A stretch of 64,000 nucleotides of DNA, from assembly GCA_937862815.1 (NCBI GenBank), contig CALMED010000002.1, forward strand, positions 682,001 through 746,000. Direction: 5' to 3'. Numbering within the stretch: position 1 is the first letter of the stretch; every line of letters begins with the position of its first letter. Shown here piece by piece: positions 52,356-61,090 of the stretch. This DNA comes from an uncultured Chitinophagaceae bacterium (GTDB taxonomy: Bacteria; Bacteroidota; Bacteroidia; Chitinophagales; Chitinophagaceae). Position numbers and translations under genes: made by a program. The notes beneath the pieces are model-generated. The model was given only the letters and a program-made list of their open reading frames with translations. It made no database searches and was not told where the DNA came from.

Positions 52356-55300
52356 TTATGGCTGCTGTTCCACCCGCAACCTTATGCCTTCACTGTGACT
52401 GGTAAACTCCGGTGCGTAGAGGCATTGGATGGTGGTGATGCCACTGCTGTAGTTGCCTGCATGGGTCACCCGCAACGGGTATTCAAATACGTAGGTTCCC
52501 CGTGGCAGCCGCCCGAAAAAGAAATCTGTAGCCGCATCCCGGGTACTTTCGTAAAACCCAAGCCCGCCCTGCCATTTGTAATTGCTCAACACCTGCACCG
52601 GTTCCAGGCAGGAAGGGCGTAAGTCCTTCATGTGTACGTACTCCAGCATCCGGTCTACCCGCAGTTCCACCCGTACTTTAATTCTATCACCCACCCGCAA
52701 AACGGTTTCCTCTTCCAACGGCATCAATATAGGTCCGTTAGGAGTGTTTTGTTCAATGAAATATTTTTTCTGCAGTTGCAGCGGTGTGGCGGAAGCTGTT
52801 ATCTGGTCGAGATTTTCAAAATACTGCCAGTAGGCTGCCCCCCAGGCGGGTTGTACACGGTTGCCGGCTGTGGCTTCACGTTGCAGCCGCAGTTCCAGGT
52901 TGCCCAGTTCCGGCGTTACCTGGTCGCCTTCCAGGGCCCGTTTGAAATAGCCGGTACCCGCTTCTGTTTTTTCGCTCCGGCTGCTGAACTGCTGCCGGCC
53001 TGCTTTTACTTCCACCCATTGTTCATTGCCCAGCCAGTCGTCGCCCTGCAGCAGGAGGGCATAGCAGGCATCGGCGGTGGCCACAGTACTCCTCCACTGT
53101 TGTGTTTGCTTCTGGCGCAACAGCCAGGTCTTCATCCGGCTTACGCTCAGCGGGTCGCGCCCGATTTCACTGAACACTTCAATGAGCAGGGACTGTGCCT
53201 GCACCGGCGCCTCATACCAGTAATAACCGGTGTTCCACTCTTTCCAGTACATGCCCAGTTCTTCGTTGACGAGGGCGTTTTCCCGCAGGGAGCGTACAAT
53301 GCCCTGTGCCGTTTTCGCATCATGGGCCCGGTGCAGCGAAAGGGCAATCATGCCCTGCAGGTATTTGCCCTGGCGCAGCCAATACTGCCGGCTTTGCCGG
53401 GTATAAAAGGTCAGCGCGGTGCCTGTTCCGGCTGTTTGCGGGCGGTCGCGGAAGAAACTCCGGAGGTACAGGTATTGAATTTGGGTTGGTCCCAGGTGGG
53501 GCTGCGAAAGTTTTGCTTTTGATCGCAAGAGGTCTTCGTAATCTTTTTTCAGATAACCGTCCAGGTACGGAATGGCTTTATCCAGCATGCGGTTGAGCAC
53601 CGGCACCTGCTCAGACGGCCAGGCGCCGAGTTGTTTCAGGTGGCCGATGCCGGTAACAATGTACTGGGTGATGTACCGGTCGTCGGGGCCACCCGCAAAC
53701 CATACAAATCCGCCATTGGGCGCCTGCATCTCCAGCAACTGTTCGAGGCTGTTGTTCAGTTCCCTGCTCATGCGTACGAGGTTGAACAGCAAAGCGAGAT
53801 TTTTCTTTTGCTGTTCTTCACTTTTCGCCTGCAACACCCAGGGGGTCTCCTGCAGTAACACCGCCTTCAGTTCTTCGTTTTTCTGCAGGTTGCTCAGCAG
53901 GGCAGCGGTATCTTTTTGTTGCCATTGTTCCAGTACACTCCGGATGCGGGGCATCTGTTTTGTGATGTACAACGCCAGGGCGTTGGCGTAGAAGCGGTTC
54001 CAGTGCTGTTCGGCGGAGGGATACGGGTATTCGGCAAGAAAGGGCAGTGCCTGTACGGCGTACCAGGCCGGGTTGGTGGTAAATTCCACTGTAAACCGGT
54101 GATGGCTCAACGTGGGGCTTTTACCCGATTCCAGCAGCTTGTTAAACCGGTACGTACGCGTACCCGGCGCATTCATCGTAAGGGGGATGCTTTCGGTCAC
54201 GAGCATACGGTTTGTGAGTACCGGTAAAGTGGCTTCTTCACCGTCGCTCAGGTTGCCTGCCTGTGCCGTAATGCGGTAGGTGAGCGCTTCGTTGAAGTTG
54301 TAGGGCACTTCGGTGCGGAATTCAACCATGGCACTTTGCCCGGCTTCCACCGTAAAGTGCTGGATGGCGAAGACGTTCTGAAACCAGCCGTCCACCGGTT
54401 GCAGGGTGGTGGCATTGAGTAGTTGCAGCTGGGTCGTGCCGGTAAGTTCCCGTTCGGTCAGGTTGGAGATTTTTGCCGTGAAGCTGAAGCGGTCGCCTTC
54501 CCGCAGGAACCGCGGGGCAAAGGGTTGCACCATCAGGTCCTTTTGTGTTACCAGGGTGGTTTCCTGCAGTCCCAAAGCGAGGTCCTGTGTGTGGGCCATC
54601 AACAACCATTTCCAGCGGGTTAACGCCTCGGGCATGGTGAAGCGGAGGGTGATGGATCCGGCGGAATCTGTTTGCAGCTGGGGGAAGAAAAAGGCCGTTT
54701 CGCGGAAATCTTTGCGGATCTGTAAGCCGGCCTTCGTGTCCTGCCGGGTTATTGCAGCCGTTGAATCTTTGCCGTACCCGGTGACCACGGTTTCCTGCAG
54801 CACATCTTTCCGCTGGTTGTCTTCTGCCACCGGTGCCGCCCCCGCTGGTGGGGCGGCGGCATAACGCAGGGTCTGGTAACGGCCGTAGGATTCAATGTCA
54901 TTCAGTTCATCGTAGGTTTTTTCCACGTAGCGGTTTTCGTCCGGGTAAAAGTTCTTGTTCCGTGACTCACTGGTACCGAAGCCGCCGCTTACCCATTTTT
55001 CCTGCAAACGGTGCACGGGGTAGAGGTTGGGCTTGCTCCAGCTGTGCGGTTTAAACTGGTCGAGGGAGGCATCGTACAATGCCGTAAGCAATTCGGCCGC
55101 CACCTGTTCGCCCTTCTGCCCGCTGATCACCACCTTCCACTCTTCCTGGCTGCCGGGCAGGGTTTTGTTGCGGAAGGTTTCGAGACGGATACTGAGTTCT
55201 TTGTTGGTCCAGGGTACGGCCACCGACCGGTTGAAACGGAACAGGCGGTTGTGTTTGACGAAAGCGTACGAAAATCCCAATCCGCCCCGGTCTGTTTCGG

Positions 55301-58300
55301 TAATACTAACGGTGGTGGCTTTATGTTCATTATTCAGCCGGTGAAACCGGATCCGGCTGCTGTCGCTGCTGTCTGCAATTTCCACTACATGCACCTGGGC
55401 AGCGCTGCTGCCAAAACCGAGGTAAACGGTTTCGCCGGGTTGGGCTGTTGTATAGTCGGGAAGTTTCCAGGTATAGCGGGGTGTTGCCGGTACGCCCTGC
55501 CGGGTAAGTTCCACATACAACCGGTTCACAACGGGCTGTCCGGCGGCATCCGTGGCGCGGGCCTCCAGCACATACCATCCGGGAGCAAAGGGTTTTTTTG
55601 CTGTGGTACGCAGGTCAAAGCGGCCGTTGCTGCGGCTGCTGTCGGTCTGTTCGAGAAAAAGACCGGTTCGGCTCCAGCTTTCTTTTTCCTGTTCATCTTT
55701 ATACGGATCGTAGGGGAACTGCTTGCGGAACGCCGCTTCGCTCAGCACAAACTGATCGGGTGTTTCCCAGTAACGGTCCCGCAGGAGCCGGTCGGGTGCT
55801 GCCAGCCGGTGCAGTACAATCGTTACCTGTGCCGGTACATGCACCCCCATCTGGTTTCGGGTGAACACCAGCAGGTGCGTGAGACTATCGGCCGGCATGC
55901 TCTCTCCAAGGGGCAGTTGCAACTGAAGGTCCAGCTGTTTGTAGCCGGCGCTGAGGCGGGTGGTGCCGCTGCGGGTTTCGCCGTTCAGGTCGGTCACTTC
56001 CGCCGCAATTTCAAAATCAAAAACAGGGTCCAGTTCGCGGGCCACCTGGTTGTCGGGTTGTGCGGTGAACCGTACATCAAAACTGCCATCGGCACGTGTG
56101 CGGGTCTCGCCCTGGCTGATTTCCTGGCTGCGCAGTTCGGGCCAGCCCCAGCGCCAGCAGAGCCAGGGATAGGGCAGGCGGGCCTTGCGCACAACGCGGT
56201 AACGTACAATGGCTCCATCCACCGCGTTGCCGGCATAGGCAAGGGCGTTACCGGTAACGGTTACTTCACTGTTCAGGTGATAGCTTTGTTCCACCGGTTT
56301 GTACTCCACGTAAAATTTCGGCCGCTTGTATTCTTCCACCGAGAAGGCAGCCGCCTGCTGTTTATCTGCTTCCACCAGCCGGTACTGGCCGTTCACCCGG
56401 TTCACGGGTAAAAGAAATGTACCTGCATAGGAACCAAAAGCATTGGAGGTAACCTGCAGGGAATCAACCCGCTGGTAATTCACATCGTAGAGATAAACCA
56501 TTGTCTGGAAACGGGGCACGGTTCTGTAGCGTCCGTTGGCTGTCGTTCGGGTGGTAACCAGGCCTTTGAAGTACACCGTTTGCCCGGGGCGGTACAGGCT
56601 GCGGTCGGTGAACAGAAAGGTTTGCCGGTTCCGTGCCTCGTCGGTATCGGGCTTGCCCGGGCGGTACACATAACTGTTCGCCCGGTCGTCGAGGTGCAGG
56701 GTTTCTGCCTCATAGGAAACCTCCAGCGTACGGCTGTACCGGTTGTAGGAGCTGTTATCCGGCAACAGCACAAAGCCATTTACGTTGGTAGTAAAGGTTT
56801 TTCCCTTCACGGATACATAGCGGCTGCTGTTATAGTCGTATTGCTGTTCCCATACCGTTACGCGGGCACCGGGCAGTGGCTGGCCGCTTTCACGGTGTAC
56901 CACAAAGAGCTGGTGACCTTCCTCCATCCAGGCGATGTTGCTTACGTGGAAATAACCGGCTGCCAGCAGATTGTTACTGGTGCTGAAGTCGGCTGTTGTG
57001 CTGGCCAGCAGCAGGTAGGTGCCGGCCGGAAGTTTGTTCACAGCAATTTCGGTATGGTGTTGCTGGTAATCGCCCGTGGCGGGAAGCGCATGCTGAAACT
57101 GCTGCACTGCCGGCAAAGCGGTCAGCCGTTTCCAGTAAGACGGATCGTAACTGCGTCCCTCCAGGCTGTCGCGGCCGCCGGCAGAAATCCGCACCACGCG
57201 GAACCAGGCCTGCGGTACGTTGCGGTAAGTCACCAGTGCTCGTAAGGGTTGCTGCGGCAGGTTTACTTTTTCCAGCCGCAACCGGAGGTCTTTTTGTTCT
57301 ATCTGTTGCAACAGGTTGAAGCAATTGAATTTCCCTTCGCTGCTGTCGGCCTGTGCCACTACCTGCCGGCAGATAGTTACGGCTTCCTGGTAGCGGTAGC
57401 GCGGGTTGGTGGTGCTGCCCTCTTTGTGCTGCCGGTAATCGTAGGTGGCCGCTTCATCGGCATAGTCCTGCGCCAGCAGGTAAGCGGCCTGCGCCACCAG
57501 CGGTTGGGTTGCATATTGATGCCAGAGGTGTTGCAATGATTGGCGATAGAGGGCCCGTTTGTCGGGATGTGTGGAGCGGCTGTTAACAAAGACCAGCCGG
57601 TCGAGGTCGGCATCCACCAACGCGGGTGTATTGCTGTTGTTCAGTCGGAACTGCAGCAACTCCTGGTAAAGCAGAAGTGCCCGGTGGTGGAGGGAGTTGG
57701 TATCGGTGGTGGGAAACCGGCGGGTTACGAAATCGGCAGCCGGGTCGTAGGCGGACGCGGTGCTGATCTCAAAGGCATCAGCCGGCCGGGTGAGGCTGTG
57801 GTCATCGCTCCGGTAATACGCGAGTGCCCGGTGGGCCAGCAGGTCGAACAGGGTAGGGCGCAGGTGCCGCATGTTGCCCTGCTGAAGTACCGGGTCAAAG
57901 GTTTCGATATTTGTTTGCTGCAGCAGGATGCGTTCCTGCAGGGAGGCGTGGAAGAGGGCGGCGATTTTACGATGCAGGTCTTCGCTGGTCCAGGTGCGGA
58001 TATCGGTTTTTTCAAAGCCGGTGGTGTTGGTGCGGTTGTGAAGCAGGTAGCGGTTTTGTTGCAGGTAGTTCCAATAAGCGCCTGCCAGCAGGCTGTTGAG
58101 CAGGGAACGGGCCGGCTCCGGGCTGTTGGCAATTTCCTGATCCAGTTCCCGGATGGCCTTAACGTCGGCATCTTCTTCCCGCCGTTGCTGCAGGCGGATG
58201 CGGTACACCAGCGCTTTGATCAGCTGGGGCTGGTTGCCGGCAGCCCTTGCTGCTTCGTAAATACGTTGTACTTCCCGGAGGGCCGACTCGGTGAGTCCTT

Positions 58301-58415
58301 TTTCTTCGGCCAGCTCCGTTACTTTTTTCCAGGCAGCATCATACGAAAATGTGGGCTGGGCAGAAAGCTGGTGCAGCAGGAGGAGCAGGAGTACCAGCAG
58401 GGGAACGCGTTTCAT
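52356..58415 (-). CDS. large alpha-2-macroglobulin family protein, thioester-less
   Basis: A 2019-residue exported protein. Signal peptide (1-19, ending in LSAQ); a helical N-terminal region (about 20-390); macroglobulin beta domains (about 390-1180) with TDRSLYRPGQTVYFKGL. The A2M core has MPEALTRWKWLLMAH and KDLMVQPFAPRFLREGD. An alpha/alpha toroid with EYPYPSAEQHWNRF follows, then a C-terminal receptor-binding-like domain. In the position of the thioester cysteine (GCLEQ in relatives) stands S1467. E1208-T-V-V-T-G-Y-G resembles the SusC TonB-box region. It likely guards the periplasm against proteases or acts structurally; this is inference. A TACCTTTC box lies 17 nt upstream. Confidence 0.93.
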   Translation of the reverse strand: MKRVPLLVLLLLLLHQLSAQPTFSYDAAWKKVTELAEEKGLTESALREVQRIYEAARAAGNQPQLIKALVYRIRLQQRREEDADVKAIRELDQEIANSPEPARSLLNSLLAGAYWNYLQQNRYLLHNRTNTTGFEKTDIRTWTSEDLHRKIAALFHASLQERILLQQTNIETFDPVLQQGNMRHLRPTLFDLLAHRALAYYRSDDHSLTRPADAFEISTASAYDPAADFVTRRFPTTDTNSLHHRALLLYQELLQFRLNNSNTPALVDADLDRLVFVNSRSTHPDKRALYRQSLQHLWHQYATQPLVAQAAYLLAQDYADEAATYDYRQHKEGSTTNPRYRYQEAVTICRQVVAQADSSEGKFNCFNLLQQIEQKDLRLRLEKVNLPQQPLRALVTYRNVPQAWFRVVRISAGGRDSLEGRSYDPSYWKRLTALPAVQQFQHALPATGDYQQHHTEIAVNKLPAGTYLLLASTTADFSTSNNLLAAGYFHVSNIAWMEEGHQLFVVHRESGQPLPGARVTVWEQQYDYNSSRYVSVKGKTFTTNVNGFVLLPDNSSYNRYSRTLEVSYEAETLHLDDRANSYVYRPGKPDTDEARNRQTFLFTDRSLYRPGQTVYFKGLVTTRTTANGRYRTVPRFQTMVYLYDVNYQRVDSLQVTSNAFGSYAGTFLLPVNRVNGQYRLVEADKQQAAAFSVEEYKRPKFYVEYKPVEQSYHLNSEVTVTGNALAYAGNAVDGAIVRYRVVRKARLPYPWLCWRWGWPELRSQEISQGETRTRADGSFDVRFTAQPDNQVARELDPVFDFEIAAEVTDLNGETRSGTTRLSAGYKQLDLQLQLPLGESMPADSLTHLLVFTRNQMGVHVPAQVTIVLHRLAAPDRLLRDRYWETPDQFVLSEAAFRKQFPYDPYKDEQEKESWSRTGLFLEQTDSSRSNGRFDLRTTAKKPFAPGWYVLEARATDAAGQPVVNRLYVELTRQGVPATPRYTWKLPDYTTAQPGETVYLGFGSSAAQVHVVEIADSSDSSRIRFHRLNNEHKATTVSITETDRGGLGFSYAFVKHNRLFRFNRSVAVPWTNKELSIRLETFRNKTLPGSQEEWKVVISGQKGEQVAAELLTALYDASLDQFKPHSWSKPNLYPVHRLQEKWVSGGFGTSESRNKNFYPDENRYVEKTYDELNDIESYGRYQTLRYAAAPPAGAAPVAEDNQRKDVLQETVVTGYGKDSTAAITRQDTKAGLQIRKDFRETAFFFPQLQTDSAGSITLRFTMPEALTRWKWLLMAHTQDLALGLQETTLVTQKDLMVQPFAPRFLREGDRFSFTAKISNLTERELTGTTQLQLLNATTLQPVDGWFQNVFAIQHFTVEAGQSAMVEFRTEVPYNFNEALTYRITAQAGNLSDGEEATLPVLTNRMLVTESIPLTMNAPGTRTYRFNKLLESGKSPTLSHHRFTVEFTTNPAWYAVQALPFLAEYPYPSAEQHWNRFYANALALYITKQMPRIRSVLEQWQQKDTAALLSNLQKNEELKAVLLQETPWVLQAKSEEQQKKNLALLFNLVRMSRELNNSLEQLLEMQAPNGGFVWFAGGPDDRYITQYIVTGIGHLKQLGAWPSEQVPVLNRMLDKAIPYLDGYLKKDYEDLLRSKAKLSQPHLGPTQIQYLYLRSFFRDRPQTAGTGTALTFYTRQSRQYWLRQGKYLQGMIALSLHRAHDAKTAQGIVRSLRENALVNEELGMYWKEWNTGYYWYEAPVQAQSLLIEVFSEIGRDPLSVSRMKTWLLRQKQTQQWRSTVATADACYALLLQGDDWLGNEQWVEVKAGRQQFSSRSEKTEAGTGYFKRALEGDQVTPELGNLELRLQREATAGNRVQPAWGAAYWQYFENLDQITASATPLQLQKKYFIEQNTPNGPILMPLEEETVLRVGDRIKVRVELRVDRMLEYVHMKDLRPSCLEPVQVLSNYKWQGGLGFYESTRDAATDFFFGRLPRGTYVFEYPLRVTHAGNYSSGITTIQCLYAPEFTSHSEGIRLRVEQQP

Positions 58416-58582
58416 TGGCTTGGCTTAAGAGTGAAAGGTATAAAAGATATCCTTGCCGGGGATGCACAAAGCTCGCACATTGCACAGCAGCAGCCGTACC
58501 CGCTTCCCGGTAATCTTGTCCTTTAACGTATCTTTAATCACGTTGCGCACGCAGTGGCATGTGCTTTGGATTTATTCTGCAA

Positions 58583-58590
58583 AAAGGAGG
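58583..58590 (+). promoter_or_regulatory. strong Shine-Dalgarno sequence for the DUF4476 gene
   Basis: AAAGGAGG ends 4 nt before the ATG at 58595 and is a near-perfect complement of the 16S 3' end. Other genes in the window mostly lack such a site, and it fixes this start. Confidence 0.75.
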
Positions 58591-58594
58591 TTTT

Positions 58595-59353
58595 ATGAAA
58601 CAGATCTTTACACTTTCCGCCTTCCTGTTGTTCGCCCTGGTGGGTTTTGCGTTCCGCAATCCCAGCATTGTCACCATTACCAGTATGAGCCCGGCTCCTG
58701 TGCGGGTGGTGATCAATGGCCAGCCCGTGAACGAGCAGGGGCCCATGATCCGCCTGGCCGATCTGCAGCCGGGTTCCCACCGGATTCAGATTTACATGCA
58801 GGACCGGTTCAACAACGGTTGGGGCAACAACCAGCAGGGTCGTCTGCTTTTCAACCAGCTGGTGCAGGTGCGGCCCGGTATGCATCTTGATCTCCTCATT
58901 AACCGCTTCGGGCGGGTGTTCCGCGATGAGCAGCCCTACGATGCCCGTTTCGATCAGCAATGGGGCAACGGCTGGGGTAACAACGGCAATGGCTGGGGGA
59001 ACAACGGCAACGGCTGGGGGAATAATAACGGCAACGGCTGGGGGAATAACGGCTGGGGACAACCGATGAACGATACGCAGTTTGAGCAATTACGCCAGAC
59101 GGTGCGCCGGGAAAGTTTTGATGACAACAAACTGACCCTGCTTCAGTCGGTACTGCCCAATAACGCTGTTACCAGTCAGCAGGTGAAAGAACTCGTGCAG
59201 TTGTTCTCGTTTGAGAAGAATAAGCTGGAGTTGGCCAGGTTTGCCTTCCGTTATACTGTTGACCGGGGCAATTATTTCATCATTAACGAAGTACTTTCCT
59301 TTAACTCCAGTAAGCAGGAGCTCAACCGCTACGTTGCCAATTTCCGTGATTAG
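58595..59353 (+). CDS. DUF4476 protein with Gly-Asn-Trp repeat linker
   Basis: A 252-residue exported protein. A signal-like hydrophobic start (1-20) leads to a small beta domain (about 25-110: APVRVVINGQPVNEQGPMIRLADLQPGSHRIQIYM). A low-complexity linker (about 123-156) of repeated WGNNGNG units follows. The C-terminal DUF4476 domain covers about 158-252 (FDDNKLTLLQSVLPNNAVTSQQVKELVQLFSFEKNKLELARFAF). DUF4476 is a Bacteroidota domain of unknown role, usually periplasmic. It lies divergent from the alpha-2-macroglobulin gene with a 179-nt shared upstream region and is preceded by a strong Shine-Dalgarno sequence. Confidence 0.85.
   Translation: MKQIFTLSAFLLFALVGFAFRNPSIVTITSMSPAPVRVVINGQPVNEQGPMIRLADLQPGSHRIQIYMQDRFNNGWGNNQQGRLLFNQLVQVRPGMHLDLLINRFGRVFRDEQPYDARFDQQWGNGWGNNGNGWGNNGNGWGNNNGNGWGNNGWGQPMNDTQFEQLRQTVRRESFDDNKLTLLQSVLPNNAVTSQQVKELVQLFSFEKNKLELARFAFRYTVDRGNYFIINEVLSFNSSKQELNRYVANFRD
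58961..59060 (+). repeat. coding repeat for WGNNGNG units
   Basis: About five units of an 18-24 bp sequence (GGCAACGGCTGGGGGAATAAC and variants) lie in tandem inside the DUF4476 gene. Unit lengths differ by whole codons, so the frame is kept. Confidence 0.8.
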
Positions 59354-59372
59354 GAACAAGACAGAAATTACC

Positions 59373-59406
59373 AAAGGCTGTTTCCGCAGGGAGACAGCCT
59401 TTTTTT
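59373..59406 (+). terminator. rho-independent terminator after the DUF4476 gene
   Basis: A 9-bp AAAGGCTGT/ACAGCCTTT stem (59373-59381 with 59394-59402), extendable with a few more pairs, is followed by a run of T. It stands between two convergent genes. Confidence 0.88.
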
Positions 59407-59432
59407 GTGTTCTGATCCGCAGTTAAAAAGAG

Positions 59433-59909
59433 TCAGAATCCGTATCCGCTCAGGGCAATGGCAGCCAGCAGGATCGGCAGGAGCACCCCTCCGGATACCA
59501 GGGTGCCAATTAATGCGGTGGTTTTTCGGGTGCCCGTTTTATCGCTCAGTTTTTTGTATTTACTGAGGCCCATGATACCCAGAACAAATGCGGCGGCAAC
59601 GATCATAAAGCCGGACAGGTTCAGGAATTGTTCTGTTCCTAAACCGGTGACTGTGGAGGACGATCCAATGATCATAAACAAGGTTCCCAGCAGGCTGCCT
59701 CCCAGTGACAGACCACCCAGCAGGCGCACCTGTTTTTGGGTTTCCGGTGCAGATTGTTTCAATACTTTGCGCAGGATCCACTGCCGAACAGCGGGTCGTT
59801 GTTTCAACTGCGCAAACACACTTGGGCGCTGGTTGTAAGGGGGTGTGGACGACAAGCCTCCCTGGTCTTTCACGGTGAAGGAAAAGATGAAGGGAAAGAA
59901 CAGGAGCAT
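59433..59909 (-). CDS. hypothetical small membrane protein
   Basis: A 158-residue protein with a signal-like hydrophobic start (1-13), a basic amphipathic stretch (FAQLKQRPAVRQWILRKVLK, 32-51) and three predicted transmembrane helices (about 63-83, 97-117, 131-155). Its plan resembles the DUF4190-like protein at 10361-10882. The frame stays open to 60005, but the sucD terminator lies in that stretch, so the ATG at 59909 is the likely start. Family and function unknown. Confidence 0.68.
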   Translation of the reverse strand: MLLFFPFIFSFTVKDQGGLSSTPPYNQRPSVFAQLKQRPAVRQWILRKVLKQSAPETQKQVRLLGGLSLGGSLLGTLFMIIGSSSTVTGLGTEQFLNLSGFMIVAAAFVLGIMGLSKYKKLSDKTGTRKTTALIGTLVSGGVLLPILLAAIALSGYGF

Positions 59910-59956
59910 AAACAGGCGGCGGATGTTTTTTTTCCAAAATAATACGGGGCCGGCAT

Positions 59957-59982
59957 AAAAAAAACCGGCAGGAAGCCGGTTT
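59957..59982 (-). terminator. rho-independent terminator after sucD
   Basis: On the minus strand an 8-bp stem (59975-59982 with 59962-59969) with a 5-nt loop is followed by eight T, 24 nt past the sucD stop. It argues against any upstream start of the next gene. Confidence 0.85.
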
Positions 59983-60005
59983 GTATAAGGTGGGTATAAA
60001 ATCAT

Positions 60006-60878
60006 TTATTTTCCCAGAACAGCCGCCATGGTTTTTCCGATATCGGCCGGGCTGGCCACCACGTGGATGCCGCACTCGGTCATGATCTTCATTTTGGCCG
60101 CGGCTGTATCTTCAGCCCCTCCGATGATGGCGCCGGCATGTCCCATGCGGCGGCCGGGAGGAGCGGTTTGTCCGGCAATAAAGCCCACCACCGGCTTTTT
60201 GGCATTTTCCCTGTACCAGCGGGCGGCTTCGGCTTCCATGCCTCCACCTATTTCACCAATCATGACCACGGCATCGGTTTGCGGGTCATTCATGAACAGC
60301 TCCAGCACTTCGCGGGTGGTGGTGCCAATAATGGGATCACCACCGATGCCTACCGCGGTGCTGACGCCCAATCCGGCTTTCGCTACCTGGTCGGCTGCTT
60401 CGTACGTGAGGGTGCCGCTTTTGGAAACAATACCAATGCGTCCGGGAAGGAACACAAAGCCGGGCATGATGCCCACTTTGCAGGCGCCGGCAGTAATCAC
60501 ACCGGGGCAGTTGGGACCGATCAGGCGGGTTTTGGTTCCCTGCAGGTAATGTTTGGCCCGTACCATGTCCTGTACGGGAATGCCTTCGCTGATGCACACC
60601 ACCAGTTCAATGCCGGCATTGGCTGCTTCCATGATGGCGTCGGCGGCAAAAGCCGGGGGAACAAAGATGATGCTGACGTTGGCGCCGGTATGTTTAACCG
60701 CTTCTTCTACGGTGTTGAAAACGGGACGGTCGAGGTGGGAGGTTCCGCCTTTTCCGGGCGTTACACCGCCAACCACATTGGTGCCGTACTCAATCATCTG
60801 GGTGGCGTGAAACGTACCTTCACTCCCGGTAAAGCCCTGTACCAGGACCTTGGATGCCTTGTCAATCAGAATGCTCAT
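60006..60878 (-). CDS. sucD: succinate--CoA ligase subunit alpha
   Basis: A 290-residue TCA-cycle enzyme subunit that interconverts succinyl-CoA and succinate with nucleotide synthesis. The CoA-binding Rossmann domain (1-125) has [15 protein letters not shown] and [10 protein letters not shown]. The phosphorylated histidine is H247 in GHAGAI (His246 in E. coli). Length matches SucD (289). The ATG at 60878 is set by family alignment; the frame is open for another 113 codons without similarity. sucB/sucC are not in the window, so the alpha subunit is encoded apart from beta, as is common in Bacteroidota. Own promoter and terminator. Confidence 0.96.
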   Translation of the reverse strand: MSILIDKASKVLVQGFTGSEGTFHATQMIEYGTNVVGGVTPGKGGTSHLDRPVFNTVEEAVKHTGANVSIIFVPPAFAADAIMEAANAGIELVVCISEGIPVQDMVRAKHYLQGTKTRLIGPNCPGVITAGACKVGIMPGFVFLPGRIGIVSKSGTLTYEAADQVAKAGLGVSTAVGIGGDPIIGTTTREVLELFMNDPQTDAVVMIGEIGGGMEAEAARWYRENAKKPVVGFIAGQTAPPGRRMGHAGAIIGGAEDTAAAKMKIMTECGIHVVASPADIGKTMAAVLGK

Positions 60879-60909
60879 ATACCTGCTTTTTGAATTTTCG
60901 GATGAGCCG

Positions 60910-60939
60910 CAAAGATAGGGGTTGCGGGGTAATGGCGAA
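60910..60939 (-). promoter_or_regulatory. promoter of sucD
   Basis: On the minus strand TTC (60937-60939), one base off the TTG element, is followed after 19 nt by TATCTTTG (60910-60917), giving a leader of about 27 nt. Confidence 0.6.
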
Positions 60940-61090
60940 GGGGGATGTCGCTTGTTCCCGGGGCTTTGAATTAGCCTTTTCCTGTGTTTATTTAGCGAAA
61001 GCGGTAATCGAAAGCAACAGTTCCGGGAGCCGGGTGTGTGGCGGTCATGGGCTGTACATAAACAGAAGTTCCCTTTTTGCTGGCTTTTTT

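Noticed and set aside
55011-56411. A 466-codon open frame antisense to the alpha-2-macroglobulin gene
   Set aside because: Its residues show no domain, and the opposite strand is a coherent A2M. Long antisense frames are expected at this G+C with this codon use.
59910-60005. N-terminal extension of the small membrane protein at 59433-59909
   Set aside because: The stretch contains the sucD terminator (59957-59982), and the ATG at 59909 already begins a signal-like sequence.
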